Part shown: piece after piece, positions 27,154 to 35,546 of the stretch | How positions within the stretch are numbered: the first letter of the stretch is position 1 | Layout: each line of letters starts with the position of its first letter | DNA from: Sulfurovum sp. | GTDB taxonomy: Bacteria; Campylobacterota; Campylobacteria; Campylobacterales; Sulfurovaceae | Length of the DNA stretch: 35,546 nt | Assembly (NCBI GenBank): GCA_027045015.1 | Contig: JALUBF010000032.1 | Coordinates: forward strand, 70,806 to 106,351 | Direction: 5' to 3' | The notes under the pieces: generated by a model | What the model saw: the letters and a program-made list of their open reading frames with translations, nothing else | Database searches by the model: none | Told to the model about the DNA's origin: nothing | Made by a program: the position numbers and the translations under genes

Positions 27154-29088
27154 GTGGCACTCATAGACCTATTCAATATAAAAAAACAGTATGACATCAA
27201 ACTACTTCTTAATGATGTTGATTTTCACCTAAACTCAAATGAGCGTATAGCTATTGTAGGGCAAAATGGTTGTGGTAAATCTACACTTATGAAGATAGCA
27301 TTAGGCGTAGAAGAGCCTACTGAGGGTAAAAGAGTAGTAAACTCTAGCCTACAAGTAGAGATGTTAGCCCAACAACCACATTTTGAGGCAGACCTTAGTG
27401 TAAGAGATGCCATACTTGGTGAACTTGCTGAACTAAAAAATGCACAAGAGGAACACAAGAGACTTAGCCTTGAGGTTGCAAATGATTTTGAAAATAGAGA
27501 GTTACTAGCTAAATTAGAGAATATTACAGCATTTCTTGACCACCACAATGCGTGGAACTTAGATGATAAGATAGAGAGAATACTACAAGAGTTTAAGCTA
27601 AAAGAGTATGAGAACCGTTTGGTTATATCACTATCTGGTGGAGAGCAACGCCGTGTAGCTCTAGCATCATTGGTACTAAAAAAGCCTGATGTACTACTGC
27701 TTGATGAACCTACCAACCACCTTGATGTATATATGGTTGAATTTTTGGAAGATATTCTACTTAAAGAGAAGTTTACACTACTATTTATATCTCACGATAG
27801 ACATTTTATTGATACCATTGCTACACGAGTAATAGAGGTAGAGAACCAAGGACTTGTAAGCTACAAAGGTGGTTACCGTGACTATCTTGTTCAAAAAGAG
27901 GAACGTATGAAATCTTTAGCAAAAAGTCACGATACACTACTTAAGATGCTAAAACGGGAAGAGGAGTGGTTAGGCAAGAGTGTACGTGCTAGAGAGAAAC
28001 GTAACCAAGGTCGTAAAGCAAGAGTATTTGAGCTAAGAGAACAAGCCAAAAAGAACCCTACTCTCATTCGTAAAATGCAAGTAGAATTAGAACGTGAAAA
28101 AAAGAGTTGGAGAGGTGAAAAAGGGCTAAGTAAACGCAAGATGCTATTTGATGTAGAAAATCTAAACTACTCCATAGCCCATAAACTTCTCATAGAAAAT
28201 TTCTCTACACGCATACTACAACGTGACAAGATAGCCATAGTAGGAGTAAATGGTGCTGGTAAATCTACTATGCTAAAACTTCTACTAGGTCGCCTTAAAG
28301 CCAATAGTGGAGTTATAGACAAAGGTGAATTTACCATAGGCTACTTTGACCAACATAGAGAGATGTTAAATGATGAACATACGCTCATAGAGACTTTTTG
28401 CCCAGATGGAGGAGACCATGTAGATGTACAAGGCAGACATATGCACGTCTATGCCTACCTTAAAACATTTTTATTTCCTGAGGAGTATATGAGTAAAAAA
28501 GTGGGACAACTAAGTGGTGGAGAGAAAAACCGTGTAGCATTAGCACTACTTTTTACTAAAAATGTTGAGTGCCTTATATTAGATGAGCCTACAAATGATT
28601 TGGATATTCAAACTATTACTATACTTGAAGATAAACTTATAGCATTTCAGGGTGCATTACTATTTGTATCTCACGATAGATACTTCATAGACAAGATAGC
28701 CTCTAAACTATTTATATTTAAGGGTAATGGCTTGGTTGAAGAGTCTTTTCAAACATATACTGAGTATTTAGAGATAGAAAAAGAGCTAAAAGAGCTTAAC
28801 TCCATAGAAAAAGAGGTTATACAAACTACTGATAAGATAGAAGATAAAAAAGAGAAGAAACAGACAAAACTCACCTATAAACAACAACAAGCATACGACA
28901 ATCTACCAGATGAGATAGAGAAGCTTGAAAAAAAGATAGAAGAGATAAATAGTTGCCTATATGACCCAAAATGTTATGAAGAGAAAGGATTGACTACTCT
29001 TAGTGAAGAGCTAGTGAAACTTGAGAAGATTTATGAAGATAAGACAGAGGAGTACCTCGAAGTCTTAGAGATATTTGAATCTCTATAA
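27154..29088 (+). CDS. ABC-F family ATP-binding protein (Uup/EttA-like); GTG start
   Basis: Two NBDs: GQNGCGKSTLMKIA, LSGGEQRRVALASL, LDEPTNHLDVYMVEFLE and GVNGAGKSTMLKLL, LSGGEKNRVALALL, LDEPTNDLDIQT; coiled-coil C-terminus. Confidence 0.94.
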   Translation: MALIDLFNIKKQYDIKLLLNDVDFHLNSNERIAIVGQNGCGKSTLMKIALGVEEPTEGKRVVNSSLQVEMLAQQPHFEADLSVRDAILGELAELKNAQEEHKRLSLEVANDFENRELLAKLENITAFLDHHNAWNLDDKIERILQEFKLKEYENRLVISLSGGEQRRVALASLVLKKPDVLLLDEPTNHLDVYMVEFLEDILLKEKFTLLFISHDRHFIDTIATRVIEVENQGLVSYKGGYRDYLVQKEERMKSLAKSHDTLLKMLKREEEWLGKSVRAREKRNQGRKARVFELREQAKKNPTLIRKMQVELEREKKSWRGEKGLSKRKMLFDVENLNYSIAHKLLIENFSTRILQRDKIAIVGVNGAGKSTMLKLLLGRLKANSGVIDKGEFTIGYFDQHREMLNDEHTLIETFCPDGGDHVDVQGRHMHVYAYLKTFLFPEEYMSKKVGQLSGGEKNRVALALLFTKNVECLILDEPTNDLDIQTITILEDKLIAFQGALLFVSHDRYFIDKIASKLFIFKGNGLVEESFQTYTEYLEIEKELKELNSIEKEVIQTTDKIEDKKEKKQTKLTYKQQQAYDNLPDEIEKLEKKIEEINSCLYDPKCYEEKGLTTLSEELVKLEKIYEDKTEEYLEVLEIFESL

Positions 29089-29100
29089 TCTTCATAAAAA

Positions 29101-30381
29101 CTACTTAGAGATACTCTTTAAAACTTCAAAATAGGTTGGAAAAGTCTTAGCTGTACACTCAGGTTCATTTATGGTTACAGATACTGGATCAAGTGCTAAA
29201 AGAGAAAAACACATTGCCATTCTATGGTCATTGTATGTATCGATAGATGCGTGTTTTAACTTTTTTGGAGGGGTGATTTTAAGATAATCATCTCCCTCTT
29301 CTACAGTAGCACCAACTTTACGAAGTTCTGTAGCCATAGCGTAGAGTCTATCTGTCTCTTTTACTCTCCAGTTATATATATTGCGTAGTGTTGTAGTACC
29401 ATCTACAAACAAAGCCATAGTTGCTATGGTCATAGCAGCATCAGGAATATGATTGAAATCCATATCTATAGCGTGAAGTCTATCTCTTGCTACAGAGACA
29501 TATCTATCGCCCCACTCTATCTTTGCACCCATTTTCTCCAATACATCTACAAATTGAACATCACCTTGTATGCTCTTTTTGCCAATACCTGTAACCTTAA
29601 CTCTTCCACCTTTTATAGCAGCAGCAGCCAAAAAATAGGAGGCTGAACTTGCATCACCCTCTACCATAAAACTCTCTACTGCTCTATAACTCTGCCCTGA
29701 TTTTATATAAAATCTTTTATAGTTATCATTCTCTACCTCAACACCAAAATCTCTCATAATATCTATGGTAATATCTATATATGGCTTAGAGACAAGCTCA
29801 CCTATGATGGTGATAGTCATACTCTCCTTTGCCATAGGGGCTGACATAAGAAGTGCTGTTAAAAACTGACTTGAGATTGCACCATCAATGCTAACCTCTC
29901 CACCATTCAAACCATTTGCTTCTATGCTAAGTGGAGGATAGCCTTCACTACCTTTATACTCTATATTTGCACCTGCTTGACGTAAAGCATTTACAAGATC
30001 ACCTATGGGTCTCTCTTTCATACGAGGCTCACCTGTTAAGACATAACTTCCTCTACCCAAACATAAAGCTGCACACAAAGGACGCATAGCTGTACCAGCA
30101 TTACCTAGATACAACTCTTGAGGGGCATCACACTCTATAGCTCCACCATTACCTTCAACAATACACTCAGTTTTATCCTCAGATAGTCTATATTTTATAC
30201 CCAATTGCTTTAATGCAAGTAGCATATATCGTGTATCATCACTATCTAAAAGATTGGTAATTTTTGTAGTGCCTTTAGCTAAAGAGGCGAGTAATAAAGC
30301 TCTATTTGAGAGACTTTTTGAGCCTGGTAAGTTTACCTCACCATCTATTTTAGAGATATATTTTAGAGTTAAACTATTCAT
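29101..30381 (-). CDS. aroA: 3-phosphoshikimate 1-carboxyvinyltransferase (EPSP synthase)
   Basis: [59 protein letters not shown]. Confidence 0.96.
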   Translation of the reverse strand: MNSLTLKYISKIDGEVNLPGSKSLSNRALLLASLAKGTTKITNLLDSDDTRYMLLALKQLGIKYRLSEDKTECIVEGNGGAIECDAPQELYLGNAGTAMRPLCAALCLGRGSYVLTGEPRMKERPIGDLVNALRQAGANIEYKGSEGYPPLSIEANGLNGGEVSIDGAISSQFLTALLMSAPMAKESMTITIIGELVSKPYIDITIDIMRDFGVEVENDNYKRFYIKSGQSYRAVESFMVEGDASSASYFLAAAAIKGGRVKVTGIGKKSIQGDVQFVDVLEKMGAKIEWGDRYVSVARDRLHAIDMDFNHIPDAAMTIATMALFVDGTTTLRNIYNWRVKETDRLYAMATELRKVGATVEEGDDYLKITPPKKLKHASIDTYNDHRMAMCFSLLALDPVSVTINEPECTAKTFPTYFEVLKSISK

Positions 30382-31229
30382 TAAACTATTTCTGCTTTTT
30401 TAATATCTTGAATCTTATTGATAACATTTTGTACTATCCAATCAGGAGTTGAAGCTCCTGCTGAGATACCACACAGCTCTTTACCTTCAAACCAACTACT
30501 CTCCAATTCATTCTCATTCTCAATAAGGTATGAATCATCACAATTACGCTTACAGATACTATGAAGCTGTTTTGTATTTGATGAGTGTTTACCACCTATA
30601 ACTACCATAACATCAGCATCTTTTGCTAACTCCAAAGCTGCATCTTGATTTTCAAATGTTGCATTACAAATGGTATTAAATACCCTTATCTCTTTACGTG
30701 TAAGCATCAAAGCATTAACTACTTTAGCAAAATCTTCAGGTTTTTTAGTAGTTTGAGATACTACGGCAACTTTTCCTCGTAGAGGTAAATCTTCCAACTC
30801 TTCAGGCTCTAAAACTATAAAAGCATCATCTTGATACTCAGCATAACTAACTACACCTTTTATCTCAGGGTGGTCTTTATCGCCAAATATAACTATGCTG
30901 TAGCCATCTTTACTCATCTTTGCTACTATATTTTGTGGGGTAGTAACATATGGGCAAGTTGCATCAATAATCTCATTTTTCTGCTCTTTAAGCTTTGCCA
31001 ATTCATCCTTAGGGATACCGTGTGTACGTATGACTACCGAGTCATCAACATCTACATCTTCAAACTTCTCAGCAAGTCCTATGTTGAAGCCCTCTTTAAG
31101 ACGATTTATCTCATCTTTATTATGTATAAGAGGTCCATAAGTTTTAGAACCTCTATGCTCTTGTGCTATCTCTATAGCACGTTTTACACCAAAACAAAAA
31201 CCATAACTAGATGCTAACTGTATCTTCAT
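30381..31229 (-). CDS. ispH: 4-hydroxy-3-methylbut-2-enyl diphosphate reductase
   Basis: [88 protein letters not shown]. Confidence 0.97.
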   Translation of the reverse strand: MKIQLASSYGFCFGVKRAIEIAQEHRGSKTYGPLIHNKDEINRLKEGFNIGLAEKFEDVDVDDSVVIRTHGIPKDELAKLKEQKNEIIDATCPYVTTPQNIVAKMSKDGYSIVIFGDKDHPEIKGVVSYAEYQDDAFIVLEPEELEDLPLRGKVAVVSQTTKKPEDFAKVVNALMLTRKEIRVFNTICNATFENQDAALELAKDADVMVVIGGKHSSNTKQLHSICKRNCDDSYLIENENELESSWFEGKELCGISAGASTPDWIVQNVINKIQDIKKAEIV

Positions 31230-31233
31230 AATA

Positions 31234-33567
31234 CTATCTCAACTCTGCTTTACACTCATTTTTCAAAACAGTCATTATCTGCTCCATAACCATCTCTATA
31301 TCTCTATCTTCTAGTGTCTTTTCCATAGATTGGATAAAGAAACGAACTGTTAAAGATTTTTTATCCCCTAACTTATCATCTTCATAGATATCTACAGGAT
31401 AGATATCTTTAAGCATATCCAAATCTAAACTATTAAGAACTTTTGCTACCTCATAATAGCCCATAGATTTATCTATAACTACCGATAAATCTTTGTAAAC
31501 ACCTTGAAATTTGGAGATAGGCGTTGCATTGATATGTTTAGGTAAAAGTGCATCTAAATCCAACTCGGCTATAAATGTTACAGGTATGCCATACTCCTCT
31601 TGTACTGTTGGGTGAAGTTTAGAGATAAATCCACACACTCTACCATCTACTATGACATTTGCAGATTGGTATGGGTGAAGAAGAGCATTGTTATAACTAC
31701 ATGGTTCAAGCTCAAATGCACCAATAACTGCACCAACTTTTTGTGTAAATGTTGCAAAATCTATTGTTGAAGGTTTACCAGCATTTACTACACTCTCACT
31801 TTCACTCTGACCTGAAAATATGAAAGAGATAACATCGCTTTGTTTTCTAGTAGGAGTAAATATGGCACCTATTTCAAAGAGTGGTATAGACTTCTTAGAG
31901 TAACTTACATTACGTTTAACAGCATTAAGTAGATTTACAATAAGTGTACTTCTTAGTGTATTTAGCTCTTCTGCTATAGGATTGGCAAGTTCTAACTCAT
32001 CTTTAGTAACTTCAAATCCATACTTTTGTAAAGATGTTTTATCTGAAAATACATAAGATACATTTTCAAAATATCCAACACCTACAGCACGATTTCTAAA
32101 CTCTTTTTTTGCTTTATATCTTGAAGTAACATCATTTAAACGTGCCTTTTCAGCAAATACAAATGGTTTTGCTTCTATGTTATTGATACCAATAATACGT
32201 ACAATCTCTTCAGTAATATCTTGAATATTTTTAATATCATGTCTAAATATAGGAACCAATACAGATACTACTTCTTCACTAACTTTAGATATCTCAAATC
32301 CAAGCTTTTGTAAAACTGTAACTATCTTGCCAATAGATACCTCCATACCTATGATAGAAGATACCTCTTTAGCATCTACAACTACTCTATGCTTCTCTCT
32401 TTTTAAAGCTACATCTAAAGAGCCTTCATAACAAGAAAATTCTGCATAGCTATCCATAAGATGTGCAAATAGAGCCAATCCAAACTTAAGTTCATTGTTT
32501 GAGCCACGTGATGTTTTGTAGTATAGTTCATCTGTTTTTAGTTTGGTATTTGATACTGCTTCTACTAGAGTATCTGGATTGATATAACTAGCTTCTATCA
32601 AAAGCCCTTTACTATTTTGGGTTGCCATACTCTCTTCAGATTGATTTACACCTACAACAGAGCATATCTTTTCATTTGCTATAATCTCTGTGATACCCTT
32701 AGCTTTTGATGTTGGGGTAACTTTTATCTTATCTTCTTCATTGGTAAAGCAAGTACTATCATAGGCTCTCAAGATAACCCCTGTAGTATGAGTAGCATAA
32801 GCTAGTAGTGAAGATAGTCTATCTTTAGCCTCTACATCTACCATTGCTAAACGCAAATCAACAAGAAAACTTCCACTTATGCTATCAACTGTTGCAAGTT
32901 TATAAGACAAATCGGCATCAATTTTACCATTGGTATGGATTTCTGCTACTCTAGCAATCCCCAATTTTATCTTCTCTTCTTGCTTATATTCAATCTGTTT
33001 CATCTCAATGTCAAGTGCTGAAGATAAATCTCTAGCTACACCATATACGCTTAAACAGTCACCACGGTTTGCTGTAAGTTCAAGCTCTATAATGGTATCT
33101 GCTACTTTATCATAGCTACCAAACTCACGTCCAACTTCAAGCTCACCAATGCTACTATCGAGTATCATAATACCTTTACCCATATCAGGTAATCCAAGCT
33201 CACTTGATGCACATACCATACCATCGGACTCAACACCACGAAGTTTTGCATGTTTTATTTTGAAGTTACCAGGAAGCACTGCACCTATAGTAGCTACTGC
33301 CACATACTCGGCATCTACAACATTAGATGCACCACAAACTATCTGTTTTATGCCACTTCCAACATCTATCTGACATACATTAAGCTTATCGGCATCAGGG
33401 TGTTTTTCGCATGAAAGGATTTTACCAACTACAACCTTATCTGCGATTTTAATCTCATTTATACTATCAACTTCAAGTCCAATACTATTGAATGTCTCAT
33501 AGAGCTTTTCATTAGAAACACCCTCAAGGTCTATAAATTCCTGTAACCAAGATCTTGTAATTATCAT
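31234..33567 (-). CDS. pheT: Phenylalanyl-tRNA synthetase beta subunit
   Basis: N-terminal tRNA-binding domain ([24 protein letters not shown]), B3/B4 and B5 domains, C-terminal FDX-ACB ([21 protein letters not shown]). Confidence 0.96.
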   Translation of the reverse strand: MIITRSWLQEFIDLEGVSNEKLYETFNSIGLEVDSINEIKIADKVVVGKILSCEKHPDADKLNVCQIDVGSGIKQIVCGASNVVDAEYVAVATIGAVLPGNFKIKHAKLRGVESDGMVCASSELGLPDMGKGIMILDSSIGELEVGREFGSYDKVADTIIELELTANRGDCLSVYGVARDLSSALDIEMKQIEYKQEEKIKLGIARVAEIHTNGKIDADLSYKLATVDSISGSFLVDLRLAMVDVEAKDRLSSLLAYATHTTGVILRAYDSTCFTNEEDKIKVTPTSKAKGITEIIANEKICSVVGVNQSEESMATQNSKGLLIEASYINPDTLVEAVSNTKLKTDELYYKTSRGSNNELKFGLALFAHLMDSYAEFSCYEGSLDVALKREKHRVVVDAKEVSSIIGMEVSIGKIVTVLQKLGFEISKVSEEVVSVLVPIFRHDIKNIQDITEEIVRIIGINNIEAKPFVFAEKARLNDVTSRYKAKKEFRNRAVGVGYFENVSYVFSDKTSLQKYGFEVTKDELELANPIAEELNTLRSTLIVNLLNAVKRNVSYSKKSIPLFEIGAIFTPTRKQSDVISFIFSGQSESESVVNAGKPSTIDFATFTQKVGAVIGAFELEPCSYNNALLHPYQSANVIVDGRVCGFISKLHPTVQEEYGIPVTFIAELDLDALLPKHINATPISKFQGVYKDLSVVIDKSMGYYEVAKVLNSLDLDMLKDIYPVDIYEDDKLGDKKSLTVRFFIQSMEKTLEDRDIEMVMEQIMTVLKNECKAELR

Positions 33568-34556
33568 CTAAACTGCTCCAATAGTCTTATATCTCCCTCA
33601 AACAGACTTCTTAAGTCTGGTATCTTATGCATTAACATTGCAAAACGCTCTACTCCTAGTCCAAATGCATAACCACTCACATCTTCATATCCAACTGCCT
33701 TAAATACATTTGGATCTACAATACCACAGCCTAATACCTCTAGCCAACCAGTATGCGAACAGATACGACACCCTTTTCCTTCACAAAATATACAAGAGAT
33801 ATCAACTTCAGCAGATGGCTCAGTAAATGGAAAGAATGAAGGACGGAAACGTACATCTACATCACCAAACATATATTGTAAGAAATCAGTCAAAATTGAT
33901 TTTAGGTTTGCAAAGCTAACTTTACCTTTTTCATCTACAACCAAACCTTCAACTTGATGAAACATAGGTGTATGAGTTACATCAAAATCACGTCTAAATA
34001 CAGTCCCTGGAGCTATCATACGTATAGGAGGCTTTGTCTCAAGCATTGTACGTATCTGTACTGGTGATGTATGTGTTCTTAGTAATCCACCATCTTTAAA
34101 ATAAAAAGTATCTTGCATATCTCGTGCTGGGTGGTATTTAGGTAGATTTAAAGCTTCAAAGTTATGAAAATCATCTTCTACCATAGGACCAGATTCTACA
34201 GAGAAGTTCAGTGCTACAAAGTAGTCAATAATCTTATCCATAGTCTCCATCACAGGGTGAAGAGCACCCTTTTGTGCAACTGTTCCATATAGAGAAACAT
34301 CTATAGCTTCAGACTTTAAAACTCTCTCTATCTCTTCTACTTTTAAGGCTTCATAACGTGCATCAAAACTAGCTTGTAATTTAGCTTTATTCTCATTGAG
34401 TCCTTGAGCAAAAGCCCTTTTCTCTGGACCAGGTACATCTTTCATCTTAGCAAACTCACCAGCTAAAATCCCCTTCTTACCAAAAAGCTCTACACGTACT
34501 TTTTCCAAACTCTCAAGCGAATTGGCTTGAATAATTTTATCTTCTAATTCTTTCAT
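33564..34556 (-). CDS. pheS: Phenylalanyl-tRNA synthetase alpha subunit
   Basis: [76 protein letters not shown]; 4-nt overlap with pheT. Confidence 0.97.
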   Translation of the reverse strand: MKELEDKIIQANSLESLEKVRVELFGKKGILAGEFAKMKDVPGPEKRAFAQGLNENKAKLQASFDARYEALKVEEIERVLKSEAIDVSLYGTVAQKGALHPVMETMDKIIDYFVALNFSVESGPMVEDDFHNFEALNLPKYHPARDMQDTFYFKDGGLLRTHTSPVQIRTMLETKPPIRMIAPGTVFRRDFDVTHTPMFHQVEGLVVDEKGKVSFANLKSILTDFLQYMFGDVDVRFRPSFFPFTEPSAEVDISCIFCEGKGCRICSHTGWLEVLGCGIVDPNVFKAVGYEDVSGYAFGLGVERFAMLMHKIPDLRSLFEGDIRLLEQFR

Positions 34557-34664
34557 AAAACCTCTATATGACTTAAGTAATAGCTGTGATTTTATCTAAA
34601 AATTCATAATAAGTGGATTTATAGAGCTTTTTATGTGTTATAATTAAGAAAAAAGGACAAACTT

Positions 34665-35018
34665 ATGTGTATATTTTGTAAAATAGTAAATAGAGAGATT
34701 CCAAACAATACAGTAGCTGAAAATGAGAACTTTTTAGCATTTCATGACCTCTACCCCAAAGCACCTATTCACGTACTAATCATACCCAAAAAGCATGTAG
34801 ATTGTTTTCAAGAAGTATCGCCACAAACTATGGCAGAGATGACAACATTTATGCAAGAAGTAGCCACAAAATTAGGCATAGATAAAACAGGTTATAGACT
34901 TGTTACAAACAATGGTGAAGATGGAGAACAAGAGGTAAAACACCTACACTTTCATATGCTAGGTGGAGGAAAATTGGTATGGGATCACTCTCATGAAGAC
35001 CCACATAAAAATATCTAA
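34665..35018 (+). CDS. HIT-family (histidine triad) nucleotide-binding protein
   Basis: MCIFCKIVNREIPNNTVAENENFLAFHDLYPKAPIHVLIIPKKH, HLHFHMLGG. Confidence 0.95.
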   Translation: MCIFCKIVNREIPNNTVAENENFLAFHDLYPKAPIHVLIIPKKHVDCFQEVSPQTMAEMTTFMQEVATKLGIDKTGYRLVTNNGEDGEQEVKHLHFHMLGGGKLVWDHSHEDPHKNI

Positions 35019-35172
35019 GATAGTTTTATTTTAAATAACTTATTTTCAGTATATAAAGAAGATAGGTTATTTTTTATTACTTGATAATTACTTCGATTTC
35101 CAAATAAAATTTATATATATTTATTGGTTGTGTAATCAACCTCAAAAATAGGATATACTTCTTTAAAAATTA

Positions 35173-35439
35173 ATGGAATTTCTAATGTCTTTAAACAAAA
35201 TCATATTAATACTTATTATATTAACAAACTCTCTTTTAGCTTCAGAATCATTTTGGAAAAAACTTACTAATATAGAGAATACCTACTTTAATAAAATTAG
35301 TATTTTAAATCTTATTGATAATGATAAGAATAAGACTATTTCAATTATTCAAGATAACAATAGTAGTTTAAAAAGATTTGATAATCAATTTAAAAGTTTT
35401 TTTAATTTAATTAATCTAATAGACTTCTTGCAAAACTAA
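35173..35439 (+). pseudogene. Small secreted ORF, apparently truncated by an IS end; start possibly 35185
   Basis: Signal-like N-terminus MSLNKIILILIILTNSLLASES. The last codons (ATA GAC TTC TTG CAA AAC TAA) coincide with an IS-end-like sequence AGACTTCTTGCAAAAC (35421-35436). Confidence 0.5.
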
Positions 35440-35546
35440 AAATATAGTACAATACGGAATGAGAAAAATAGATAAATTTATAAATATAGATGATGTAACA
35501 TTTAAAAGAGTAGTTGGAGTCAAACGTTCAACATTTAAAGTAATGC
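35421..35546 (+). mobile_element. Left end of an IS element (IS5-like, tentative) running off the window
   Basis: Terminal-repeat-like AGACTTCTTGCAAAAC, then an open reading frame from 35459. Confidence 0.5.
35459..35546 (+). CDS. Transposase N-terminus (partial; HTH_Tnp_4/DDE-type, tentative)
   Basis: Open to the window edge, reads MRKIDKFINIDDVTFKRVVGVKRSTFKVM, resembling the N-terminal HTH of IS5-group transposases. Absent from the ORF track because it is truncated. Confidence 0.55.
   Translation, partial: MRKIDKFINIDDVTFKRVVGVKRSTFKVM

Noticed and set aside
27225-27716. 163-aa reverse ORF inside the ABC-F gene
   Set aside because: Ser-rich translation is the antisense of Walker/signature coding sequence; typical by-product of codon bias.
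35126-35141. GGTTG-TGTAAT-CAACC hairpin upstream of the secreted ORF
   Set aside because: 5-bp stem only, no supporting context.
1-35546. CRISPR arrays, tRNA/rRNA genes, toxin-antitoxin or phage modules
   Set aside because: Looked for by eye and none supported; the only long direct repeat seen is the 35-bp pair in the PG-binding gene.

Overview
AT-rich window whose gene content and gene families look like Campylobacterota (Epsilonproteobacteria, Sulfurimonas/Sulfurovum-like; inferred from protein families and gene order, not from a search). Most of it is a compact set of housekeeping genes: csp, ung, a SUV3-like RNA helicase, cysS, an MsbA-like ABC exporter, ubiX-coaD-tmk-hisS, a CLC channel/antiporter, an Mla-type lipid transport operon with a STAS-MlaE fusion, speA-cysE-aspartate aminotransferase, DedA, a divergent family-4-like UDG, acs, apaH, a deoxyinosine glycosylase, DUF4149, prmC, an M48 peptidase, ABC-F, and pheS-pheT-ispH-aroA, then a HIT protein. 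The window edges are more accessory. The left edge has a truncated secreted peptidoglycan-binding-type protein with an internal repeat. The right edge has a small secreted ORF that appears to be interrupted by the left end of an IS element, whose transposase starts at 35459. I found no CRISPR array, tRNA, rRNA, or convincing new defence or biosynthetic system. The best second-look items are: (i) three genes with a -10 box only 5-6 nt from the ATG and no Shine-Dalgarno (candidate leaderless mRNAs); (ii) palindromes at convergent gene ends that contain the stop codons; (iii) the SUV3-like helicase with a zinc-ribbon/RGG tail; (iv) three uracil-DNA-glycosylase-superfamily enzymes within about 23.5 kb; (v) the putative csp leader with alternative pairings; (vi) the IS-truncated ORF.
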